A DNA stretch of 64,000 bases, taken from positions 104,528 to 168,527 of the forward strand of contig JAFJTR010000068.1 in assembly GCA_022559985.1 (NCBI GenBank), given 5' to 3'. Every line of letters starts with the position of its first letter. Position 1 is the first letter of the stretch. Of this stretch, positions 1-9,154 are shown piece by piece. The DNA is from Parastagonospora avenae f. sp. tritici 18332-5. Lineage: Eukaryota > Ascomycota > Dothideomycetes > Pleosporales > Phaeosphaeriaceae. The notes under the pieces were generated by a model that was not told where the DNA came from, did no database searches, and was given only the letters and a program-made list of their open reading frames with translations. The position numbers were made by a program, and so were the translations under genes.

Positions 1-222
1 GAGAAAAAGCCTCGCTGCAGCCGGTACATCGCATGCAAAGCTAACGCAGACATCGCTGGGATCTCGTAGTCACTCTCGTGAGCCATCGGAAAAATGCTGT
101 CACGATGGAGAAATCCAGAGGTACTTAAACTCACGGCTACACCTCTCAGGAATACCAGCTCTACACTGCAAGGTCTTCCACCCCAGTCACAAACCAGCTC
201 ACCCTCCCCACAAACCACAACC

Positions 223-499
223 ATGAAGTTCACCCTCGCCTTCCTCGCCCTCGTGGCATCCGTCATTGCCGCTCCTGCTGCTGTCCCTGCTGCTGCTCCC
301 GTCGCGGACCCAGAACTCCCTGCGAAATACGCAAACTACGGTATGTGAACAGCACCCCAATTCATGATTTTACGGGCTTACAGTTGTACTAGGTGCATAC
401 AAGGCGGTTGCCACTCCGGCTGCTGGATACGGCACGTACAAGACGTACACGCCGCCAAAGGGCGGATATGGATCTTATGGAACGTATCAGAAGGAGTAG
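223..499 (+). CDS. Small secreted Ala/Pro- then Gly/Tyr-rich protein (2 exons)
   Basis: Two exons, 223-340 and 393-499, joined across a 52-nt intron that starts GTATGT; the product is about 74 residues. The first 18 or so residues (MKFTLAFLALVASVIAAPA) form a clear signal peptide with an Ala-X-Ala type cleavage site. An Ala/Pro/Val-rich stretch follows, and then a tail with repeated Gly-Tyr and Tyr-Lys-Thr-Tyr units that ends Tyr-Gln-Lys-Glu. I chose the ATG at 223 because it begins the signal peptide; the upstream in-frame ATG at 94 would bury it. Two acceptors 9 nt apart (CAG at 381-383, TAG at 390-392) both keep the frame, so two isoforms differing by three residues are possible. No family is recognised. 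Small size, secretion and a Tyr/Gly tail suggest a cell-wall or extracellular protein. This is inference. Confidence 0.7.
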
Positions 500-809
500 A
501 GTAGTGCTGGAGATGGGGTTGGGGCTTTGCGATATGATGTAGATGATGGATATAAATTAATGGCCTCTTTTTCGCTGATGTGTGGCCGAAGAGATAGAAC
601 ATGAAACAGGCGGTGACATTGTTTCCGAGCACGCGCTGGTCATCCCGATCATTTGGGTCCTTGTTATTGCCAGGCCTATTGTGAGTTTGCCCTTCATCCT
701 TGATGTGCTTTTGGTGTTGCAAGGCCGTAACAGAATTAGAGTAAGAAACCACAAATGCATTGATGAATTGTTGCTAGACCTTGAAGCCGCCTCGCAATTA
801 AAAGCCTGC
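500..809. other. Gene-free stretch
   Basis: Probably the 3' UTR of the small secreted protein and the downstream flank of the ankyrin remnant. I see no coding or structured feature in it. Confidence 0.4.
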
Positions 810-2135
810 TCAATAACGCTCCTTTGGACGGTCCTCCTTGTAGGGCATCCCCGCAACATCCACGCCGTGCGACTCAAGTAGCAACAGCATTGAAGCTAGT
901 CCATCTTTCCTTGCACGATGTGCGCACGCCTCAGCTACGCCATCTGCATGCAGATCCCCCCCCCTCGCCCGACCAGAAGTGCGAACATCGCTGTATGCTC
1001 GTAGGCAATTGCACTCACCAGTGGATGCTTAGGTTCCAAATTGAAGGTCTTGTTCGGGTCGACACCAGCGTCAAGCAACAGGCGGACAATATCGATATAT
1101 CCCGCTGCTGCTGCCTTGGGTAGTCCGCCCGTGGGTGATATTCCGAGCCCCAGCAGTCTTTGCACGAGCTTAGTGTGGCCCTATGTGGCGGCGAATTCGA
1201 TTGTTCGTTCCGGTCCCGCGCCGCATGCTAGCAAGTGCTCAACGATAGCTATGCGACCTCGCATACAAGCTTTTCCCATTGGCAAGTTCCCACGGGCACG
1301 ACTAGAACCACCAGGGCCACGCGGATGTGCGCCAAGCTGAATTGCATATCTGACGGTATCCAGCTGGCCTGCATCGATGCAACGACCGAGTCTATATGCC
1401 AGTTGAAAATCCTCTTCATCATGGGGTATGGAATGGAGCTCTCGAAGTTCGGCAATGAACATGAGTACCTCGAGGCTGGCGGTATCCTGGGTTTTATATA
1501 GTACGGGAGACTTATTCGTCAAGGCGAAAGGCTCTTCGTCGCTCCTGAACTCATAGGCGTATCGGACGATGTCAGCTCGACCGAATAATGCAGCTTCACG
1601 GAAGAGAGAGGATCTCAGGTCGGTATTGACAGTTGATGTCCCGTACGTCAATAGGAAATCCATCATCTCTTTATCACTGTATCGGGTGATCAGGTAGTCA
1701 TAACGTCCAAATACAAGACTTGCATCGTGCAGCTGACGTAGCTCAAAGAATAGCCGGGGGTTCTTCGTCAGAATCTGTCGCACGATGTCGAGACTGTTGA
1801 CACGTATTTCGAAGGAGACATTTTTTTAACTTCTCTTCGCTCACTTCCCCTTCCCAAGTGGCTATAGTCTTGAGCGTTGGTATCGAAACTGAATCCAGAA
1901 TATCATGAGCATGAGACTCTATCGTAGCCTGCTCTAGGTCACTATCGTCCCCACCATGGGCATTTTTGTAAACGGCAACCACCACTTGTCTGATGCACCT
2001 GAGAAGCGCGTTGCCATTGATGGGCCCGTGAGCTACTCTGTACTCCAGATAGGAGACGATGAGATAGTCTGGATTATAGCGAAGGGGCTCATCATGTAAC
2101 TTGTCCAAGAGTCGGTGACGATACAGTGCTTGCAT
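810..2135 (-). pseudogene. Ankyrin-repeat protein pseudogene (two frameshifts and one nonsense codon)
   Basis: Reading on the minus strand from the ATG at 2135 gives a coherent protein only if three lesions are bridged. First, in an A7 run (plus-strand T at 1822-1828) the frame moves by one; with six A the reading continues smoothly into the next open segment. Second, an in-frame TAG at 1181-1183 sits inside an ankyrin unit: the Glu-Phe-Ala-Ala-Thr before it and Gly-His-Thr-Lys-Leu-Val-Gln-Arg-Leu-Leu after it belong to one repeat. Third, a G9 run (plus-strand C9, 956-964) shifts the frame again; the restored frame reads on through Ala-Cys-Ala-His-Arg-Ala-Arg-Lys-Asp-Gly-Leu to a stop at 810-812. 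The central and C-terminal parts carry ankyrin signatures (Gly-Arg-x-x-Ile-Val-x-x-Leu-Leu-x-x-Gly-Ala). The N-terminal 130 residues match no domain I know. Two lesions lie in homopolymers, so assembly error is possible for those, but not for the TAG. Confidence 0.8.
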
Positions 2136-2737
2136 TACTGCCTACGCAAACATTTCTGGTATTTTTAGTTCTTTCCAAAGGATCCAACAGTGAGAAACGC
2201 ACTGTTTACTAGGCGAAGTCTCAAACCACGCTTGAGCCCCCGGTGGAAAATGGCTTGATGCAAGATATCTTCAAAAAGCTTCGTTGGAAATCTAAGTAAA
2301 TTCATGACTAGAGTAGCGGAAGTAGACAATCGACTGAATTATGCGATGGCATGGAGCGGATAGTGGCAAATGTAGTATTATTCTCTCATCTTCGTGGTTT
2401 TCAAGAAATATATACATTGTTCAATATGATTACTTGCGGCACAGCTGCACCGACGGTGGCGCATCCTGGAACCGCTTTTCATCAGACGGTTTCCGAACTT
2501 GCAACCGCCACATTGGCGCAGTGGGTTCGATATAAAACCCATGGACGCCTGCGTACGCCCGATCCTCTCTCCGTTGTTCAAATACTGTCGCTTCGGAAAT
2601 CAGTCAATTTGTGCAAACAAATCCCTGCGGCCAACGACCGAGGAAGCCTGATGCTTGTCATTTGCCCAACGGCTCCGCTCGTGCGCAGGTGAGAAGCGCA
2701 GTGGGAAGCACCCTGAGGCGACATCTTTGGACGAAAT
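2136..2737. other. Gene-free stretch
   Basis: Short overlapping open frames occur on both strands here, but none has protein-like composition, start context or splice sites. I see nothing to annotate. Confidence 0.4.
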
Positions 2738-3239
2738 TTATTCACTCCAGTCGTCTATAAGGTGGGTTAGCTTGTAAAGCTCGTCTCCTGGTGTGCCCAA
2801 GGCCGGTTGGCCTCGGCTCCAGATGACTCTGCCATTGTCGAACGGGTACAAATCAGCACCGCTCATGTCCATTTCCTCATCGAAATGCACGACAGTAATA
2901 TCCTCAACGTTAGGGTATCGTGTAAGGCCGCCATACGGTGCCTTCCCCATCGGTTCGCGGTCTATCAACGGATTGGCCTTGTGGAAACAAAATATCCATC
3001 TTGCCGGAGACCGCCTGGGCATAGGCTCTGGAGACGATCTGCCAGTAATATGCTGATTCTGGCCCAATTCCTGTCCTGATCCCGTCCACATCACCTGCTG
3101 TAAAGGCTCGAATGTATGGCATGTAATCAGCATCCTGAAGATTGTGTTTGGAGGTTTTGGGGTCATGATTTGGGTCTTCGCAGCCGTCGATAGCTCCCAG
3201 CTTTGCACTCAGCCTTTTCCGAGCCTTCATATAACCCAC
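2738..3239 (-). pseudogene. Uncharacterised small protein, frame broken once
   Basis: From the ATG at 3239 the minus strand encodes about 83 protein-like residues ending Lys-Met-Asp-Ile-Leu-Phe-Pro-Gln near 2986. The protein then continues in a different frame (Ala-Asn-Pro-Leu-Ile-Asp-Arg-Glu-Pro-Met-Gly-Lys) to the stop at 2738. The two halves abut with no room for an intron of normal size, so a +1 (or -2) indel at about 2984-2987 is the simplest explanation. The second half is rich in Asp, Glu and Tyr and ends Leu-Ile-Asp-Asp-Trp-Ser-Glu. A splice-acceptor-like CTTACCTACAG lies just upstream of the chosen ATG (about 3240-3250), so an additional 5' exon is possible. I recognise no family. 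It could be a decayed gene or a sequencing indel in a live one. Confidence 0.5.
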
Positions 3240-3554
3240 TGTAGGTAAGAGAGGGCCCTTTTGGTGCCCAGTGGTGCTTTTGTTTGGCTTTGCAATCCAA
3301 GACGACTCTCAAGCAAGCATTAAAAGCACAAATTCGAATCTTGACCGCACAGTCAGTCAGCCATGCGACACGGAAAGCCAAGTGGAGATACTCAAGGAAG
3401 GGCAATGACGAAAAACGTCATTCTCTGCATTGGTGCACCAAATGTACGAGTAATGAGTGGGGTGAGGACGAAGAGCGTCGTGTGGCCATGCGTAAAGACT
3501 TTTGACAAACGAGATCAGATGCATCGCAGTATACTTATTTCATCGGTTCACCTC

Positions 3555-5279
3555 TCAATGCTTCTGCCCCTCATCACCAACCAGATACCCCCTCGCAACC
3601 CCGCGTCTCCCCTCCTCCATCTTCGCCGCATGTCCATTGACCCTACCCTCATCTTCTTCGCCTCTGTAGTCACTGCCCAAGCCCTGCCACATCCGTTGCG
3701 AGCGCAGGTACTCAGCACCAGGTGATGCGACTCCGCCTACAGCCGCGATGTCGCCGTTCGCACGTTTTGTCAGCGCCGTGCTGGCCGGTTTATGTAGGCC
3801 ATTCGAAGGCAGCTGAGCAGAATCTTTGATCGTAGCGGTAGAGCGCATAGGTCGCGAATGCGAGACATATTTTCCAGTCCTGAGATCGAATTCGGGGGGT
3901 GCGGATTCTTCTTCGGAATCGTATTCTCCGGTTTCATCTCCTTCCTCGTTCACAGCTTCCCCAGTTCCTCCACCATTCGCCAGAGTCTTCTTCTCCTGTA
4001 CTTCCTGTTTGAGTACATGTTCAAAATCCGCCTCCCACGCCCCCGTCCAAACCCTCTCTTCGTCCCCCTGCAGCGCAATCCCCAACTCCCACGGCGTGAT
4101 CATCGGCCTCCAAAACTCTTTGCTTTCAATCAAACTCGATTCCCAACATCCGATAATCACCCACCCGCCGACTTCGCTGAAATTCGCGACCTTGGCGGCA
4201 TTGACTTTGCCCACGACGAAGGTGTAGTACTTCTTTCCTGCGGCAGTGATTTGCTTCTGTACGTGCGCGAGGATGTGCATATAGTTTTTGACGGAGAGCG
4301 TGTTGATGAGGATGCCGAAGATGGGGGTTGTGGAGAGCGAGGTTAGGAGCGCGTAGCGGCGGCGAAGGGACATAGATGTTGAGCGGTCGGTGGAGGAGGC
4401 GGTGGGCGAAACGGTATCTGTAAGGTAGATGTGTATTGAGGCGACTCTGGAAGAGAGGGTGAGGAGCAGAGATGTTGGTGGGTCGGAGATGTGGAAGAGG
4501 GCGTACTCGCGGAGTGTGTCTGGGGAATCGGCGGCTTCTTGCGGTATTGTTCGATTTGGCAGAGGCGAAGAGGGATCGTGTACGACTTCTGTAGCAAATA
4601 TGTCGGTATAGTCTGCTTCGCGGAGGTGATGATAGAGAGAAGCGATATGGTGCGAGTAGGGTATGTCTGCCATGAGGATGACTTTCAAGTCTTTCTCCGG
4701 ATATGTCTCTGTGAAGGTTGCCACAAGAGGGTCGAGATCAAGTGGTCGCTCCGTGAAAACGTATATGACAGGTAATCGTGAAGGAGGAGAAAGACATGAC
4801 CGTCCATAGTGTACAACGACATCTGCATCGACATGCTCAGCAGCTACCTCATCCACACAGCATGCGCCGTATGATGTGTCTCCTAGTATGAACAGTCTCT
4901 CCTCCTCTTCTTTTCCTTCGCTTATCGTGCTTTTGCTCAGCTTTGCATTGATATCTTCTTCAACTGCTGCCTCTTTCGGTAGATCATCCTTCTCTTGAGC
5001 GCCATTTTGCGCCTTCTTCGCCTCTCTCAGGCCTCGCGTCAACTTCTCATACACCCTCGGCGCATCAGTAAGCATGTGGTCCGGGAATTGCAACGCGATT
5101 CTTTTCCATCTTCCCTCTTTGATCTCCTTCACTGTCCGCTCAATCTCATATGTGAGCGCGACTTGCTCGTCGGACAGCCTGAGCAGACTTGAGGGATCTA
5201 CGGCAGGTGTCGGATCTTCAAAGATGTGTGTGTCAGGAGTAGAAAGCATAGGTGCGCTATTGAGAGCCGGAAACGCCAT
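3555..5279 (-). CDS. DPH2: Diphthamide biosynthesis protein 2 (DPH2)
   Basis: Intronless, 574 residues. DPH2 pairs with DPH1 in a non-canonical radical-SAM enzyme that transfers the 3-amino-3-carboxypropyl group of SAM to a histidine of elongation factor 2, the first step of diphthamide synthesis in the cytoplasm. Family landmarks: Trp-Lys-Arg-Ile-Ala-Leu-Gln-Phe-Pro-Asp at about residues 58-67; Gly-Asp-Thr-Ser-Tyr-Gly-Ala-Cys-Cys-Val-Asp-Glu at 133-144; His-Tyr-Gly-Arg-Ser-Cys-Leu at about 157-163; and Gly-Cys-Trp-Glu-Ser-Ser-Leu near 375. These supply candidate iron-sulfur ligands (Cys140 or 141, Cys162, the later Cys). A Gln-rich C-terminal portion with Trp-Gln-Gly-Leu-Gly-Ser-Asp-Tyr is typical. 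Residues 90-125 are an acidic, low-complexity insertion. The start at 5279 is the only ATG ahead of the conserved core. Intact. Confidence 0.93.
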   Translation of the reverse strand: MAFPALNSAPMLSTPDTHIFEDPTPAVDPSSLLRLSDEQVALTYEIERTVKEIKEGRWKRIALQFPDHMLTDAPRVYEKLTRGLREAKKAQNGAQEKDDLPKEAAVEEDINAKLSKSTISEGKEEEERLFILGDTSYGACCVDEVAAEHVDADVVVHYGRSCLSPPSRLPVIYVFTERPLDLDPLVATFTETYPEKDLKVILMADIPYSHHIASLYHHLREADYTDIFATEVVHDPSSPLPNRTIPQEAADSPDTLREYALFHISDPPTSLLLTLSSRVASIHIYLTDTVSPTASSTDRSTSMSLRRRYALLTSLSTTPIFGILINTLSVKNYMHILAHVQKQITAAGKKYYTFVVGKVNAAKVANFSEVGGWVIIGCWESSLIESKEFWRPMITPWELGIALQGDEERVWTGAWEADFEHVLKQEVQEKKTLANGGGTGEAVNEEGDETGEYDSEEESAPPEFDLRTGKYVSHSRPMRSTATIKDSAQLPSNGLHKPASTALTKRANGDIAAVGGVASPGAEYLRSQRMWQGLGSDYRGEEDEGRVNGHAAKMEEGRRGVARGYLVGDEGQKH

Positions 5280-5605
5280 GTCGTGATATTGTTTGTGTTT
5301 GGAGGGGTTGTGGTTTGCGAGTGGCGGGGTTGTAACTTTTTTTGAGCGCGTTTTGGCGGGGCGCGGATCGGGCCATGCAGGGAAGCGAAGAGCCGCATAC
5401 TAAGCAGCAAATCGTCATTTTTGATAGGCAGACGCATGCGGTCCACAATTTTCGACAAAGTGATGGCAATTATGAGATTCCATTTTCAGACTATGAACAA
5501 AAGACAAATGAGGTATCACGTATCCAACGCCATATCATGCAACCAGTATGCAAGAATGTTTCACCCCTAATATCTCCAATCGAATGACGCTATAGAGAAT
5601 CTCTT
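5280..5605. other. Intergenic: DPH2 upstream region and lysophospholipase 3' flank
   Basis: It contains the putative DPH2 promoter and the terminator side of the lysophospholipase. No separate feature is visible. Confidence 0.4.
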
Positions 5606-7621
5606 CTACATCATTAAGAAACCAGACACAGCAGCTGCAACAGCTAGACCAAACACGTTTGGCGCAAACTTCCCAACGCCGCTCTTGGTGTCGACAGCAG
5701 CCAACACCATCTCGGGTTGGTATGGTGCCGAGCTGGCAACAGTGGTGCCATTCCAGCAGTACTCGGTGAAGCACTGCTGGCAGGCCTGCGGAATCTGCTG
5801 GCCGTTGCGCTCAAAGCTCCTAGACAGAATGGCGCAGCCAACACAAGCCGGCCAGTTCGAAGCGCCCTGGCGGGTAGAGTTGGCCTGGGTAGCAACGTCA
5901 TAGCCGTTCTCAATCATTGCATTGCGCTCCTTAATGGTGTAGTCGAGCTTTTCAAAGGTCGACGTGTTTGACCAGAACACATAGGGCGAATTCGGGACGT
6001 ATACAATGAGCGGCGGGATGTTGTTGCCCTGAGTTACGTTGCTGCTGTTGCATCCAAAGAAGGCAGGGCGGTTGTTGAAGCCAAGCGCGACAAAGGTGTC
6101 CTGACCTGGAACATAGGGGAACGAAGTCCTGTTCATGATGTCGGTGTTGGCGCGCTGGTAGGTCGCAACCATGGCGGTTCCATTTGGCCAGTTCTTGGAG
6201 GGGTTGGCGTCTTCGACCGTATCTGCAGACGAGTCGACAGCGAAGATGACATCCACTTGGCGCATAGGCTGGATGACAGGATTGAGAGGAATATTCTGCA
6301 AATCCTCTCCGCCATCAACGAGAGTCAGGCGAGTGTTGTTTGCACTGGGGTTTGTATCGTTGTTGAAGCCCAAAAATGGGTTGGGCGTGAAGTCTGCTAT
6401 GTCGTTATTGTCTTCACCAATCGAGCCGAGCAGTCCCGTGAGGGTTGTCGCCAAAAAGTCAGGGAGGCCCAAGCTCCCGAGGTTTAAAAATATCTGGTTG
6501 AAGAGCGAACTGCTCGTTCCCATGACGAAGCCAAGGTTGTCAAAACCTGCAACGCAACCTTGGTCCTGAGGAAGTTGGCCGTTGGAGAAGTTTGAGCCAA
6601 GATATCTTGTTGGTGCGAAACCGTAAAGAGTGGGGTCGAAGGAGCCCATTTCGAACGGGTTGAACTCGATAACAGTGGCGTTCAGGGAGATGAGCGTTTC
6701 GCCAGGAGCTCGCTCGTCAGCTACCAAGACCGGCATCGGCGCTTCGCCATTCGAAAAGCTGGTATCACTCTGAATTGAAGAGAACGTGTAGGCGGGGGCG
6801 CCATCGGAAGCGTTGATAAGCTGGAATGAGAGTCCTCGGCCATAGTAGTCGGTCAACGAAGTGTTGAACTCCCCAATCGCATTTTCCTTGGAAGACACGG
6901 TGTCTGCCAAGTTCCTGAAGTAGTCCGCGGTGTTCAAGATCTGGATGCCGCCCTCTGGTGGTCCCTTGAACAAAGAGTTCTGGAACTGCCAGATGTCCTT
7001 GTGGTCTATGATGTTTTGCACAGATGTAAAGTTGTTCGCAAATATGCTACCAATCATCCAGCCTCCTCCTGATAAAGCAGAGACGTATGTCGAGGCTTGC
7101 AGTAGACCTCCGAGATGTCCCTTGCTTGTCGCGTTTGGCGTGCGGCTGTCAAACGCAGCAAGAGCACCAGCTCCGTTCAACAAAGCCCGGTAGCCTCCGC
7201 CTGAGAATGAAATAGCAATGTTCGGTAGAGATGAAGTGTTGCTCTTGTGGTTATCGATGTACTGTCCAGCGTCGAAGCCCTCAATGTTCGCGCGCACGAG
7301 AAACTCGCGCATCGGGTCTACCGTCTTCGGTCTCCTTTTCTGTAGCCATTGTGTCTCTGAATCGGAGAGACGGTCGGCGGAGCGAATGCTGGGGCGGGTC
7401 GAAGGGCAGTCGATCGAGCCCGGCGCGTAGCCGTTGGGAGCTTGGGGTGACGCCCGTTTCCACGAGTCCAAGTTGGTGGGTGGCACAACACGAGCCTCAC
7501 GTGCGACAACTGCTGATGCTGTTGATTGTTAGCGGAATTGTCGAATCGAAAAAGGGTAGAGTCGCATACAGGTCGCTAAGCTAGTGAAAGCCGACGCAGT
7601 CAACACTAAGGAGTACTTCAT
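5606..7621 (-). CDS. GPI-anchored lysophospholipase / phospholipase B
   Basis: Two exons, 7621-7570 and 7518-5606, separated by a 51-nt intron (GTATGC...AACAG); about 654 residues. It hydrolyses acyl chains of lysophospholipids and phospholipids at the cell surface or outside the cell. Exon 1 supplies a signal peptide (MKYSLVLTASAFTSLAT); without it the protein starts abruptly in mid-sequence, which supports the intron. Ser-Gly-Gly-Gly-Tyr-Arg-Ala (about residue 123) is the oxyanion and Arg motif. Ala-Leu-Ser-Gly-Gly-Gly-Trp (about 167) carries the nucleophilic Ser, with Ala in place of the usual Gly before Leu-Ser. Val-Asp-Gly-Gly-Glu-Asp further on gives the catalytic Asp. Many Asn-X-Ser/Thr sites fit a secreted glycoprotein. 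The last 20 residues are hydrophobic after Gly-Val-Gly-Lys, a GPI-attachment pattern. Tandem acceptors (AACAG, CATCAG) give a one- or two-codon choice. Confidence 0.92.
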
Positions 7622-9154
7622 ATTGGAAGAATCGAATGGAAATAATGGGCCAAAAGAGAGAACCTGGGGAAAGATAGAGCTTAAGAAGGACAGAAACAAA
7701 CGAATGTGGAGATGCAATCAGGCCTAAGGCTGTGTGAGCCACATCGAACGGCAGCGCGCGGAATGAGAGGCAGTGTTTAGGAAAACCACTAGCACCCAAG
7801 TCTGACCTCATGGGTGGGCATGACCAGCTTGGCGTGGCTGTGCCGATGTGGCCGCCCCTGGATCTGACGATCATCCGCCTTACTATTTTTGGCGTAAACT
7901 TCTCATATCAAACTGCCCTATTCGGGTTTTGTGTCGCGTGGTCAGGCTGGAGCAACACTCTCCCATCAACATAGGCATACTGAGGTTCGTGTGAGGAGGT
8001 TACGCGCACTCGAATCGGCGCAACATTCCTGTAACTCGGGGTTATTGTGTCGCTCAAGTGTTGGACTTGGCCAATGTGGGAGGCCTTGGTGGGCATTGCG
8101 AAACGCGTTCTCGGAACTCGGGAATTGGTCGTGGCGTCTAGCTGAACCACCCCAGCCATTATGATCATCATCATTAATAGATTGCTCTCATCAGCAACAA
8201 CTCCGCCTGCATCCAACAATCTTCAGCCTCTGACCATCAGTGATGGGGTGATACGCGTATAGGTTGGCGCATCTGTCTGCTAGCCTGCATAGCGACACTG
8301 CTTGTACTCGCATGCACCCTAGGACTTGGTTGTCTCACGCCGATTACTCATGCCATCTATTTCGCGCACACTAGCAAATAGAATCGCCGTGGCCTCATGC
8401 GTCGTATGCAGTGTAGTGTATCATCGCAAAAACGTGCATACTCAGAGGCTGCGTTGCGTAAGATGACAACCTTGTGAAGGAACCAATGCTGTCGCGTTGG
8501 GATGGTCCGACGCTAGATGTGCCGAATAAGCGGAAAAGCTTGCTTTGCTTTCGTACGCGATGCGAGCATATCACCGCGGAATTGTATGCTGAAGTCAGAT
8601 CTGAAGCCGATCATAAGCTTCGAGACGGGTTGACGAAGCTTTCATGTAGCCAGGATGCCGTTGCGATGTTGAACGACGACCATCTGCATGAAGCCAGACC
8701 CACAGGACATAACTCTTCGTCCGTCGAAACGCAAACTCGGTGTTCAAACCCACTCCTGCCCCGATATACCTCTGCCATCTACCCTCCGTCGATCACCCGC
8801 CACTGTAGGCCAACTGCCAGCGGGAGGCTGCGGATCCGGTGCCGAACCCTGCTTTGGAGCTTGACGACATGCGATGGTTGACCTTGCTTATTGGGCTTTT
8901 CTCGCATTTTCGATTTCTTCTTCTCGCTCAGAGTGGTGATTCAGAGTCAGCGTTTAGCAGGTGACTATGCTCGGAATGTGAGGACATGAAATATCCGAGC
9001 CACACGCGGAGAATTCGATTACAACCTGAAGCTGTACACAGGCCCTGGCTGCCGCAATCGAAGCCGAGCGATACTGTGGATACTTTCGGGCAATTATCAG
9101 GCCCTGTTTACGTTTTGTCGCAGTTGATAGCCTGCAATATAGCCACGAGCTCCG
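7622..9154. other. Gene-free stretch of 1.5 kb
   Basis: It holds the lysophospholipase upstream region and unassigned DNA. One plus-strand open frame at 8474-8881 (135 codons) has basic, Ser/Arg-rich composition and no recognisable motif, and I do not call it. Confidence 0.4.

Noticed and set aside
8474..8881. 135-codon plus-strand open frame in the intergenic DNA
   Set aside because: Basic, Ser/Arg-rich, with no signal, domain or splice support. Chance is sufficient.
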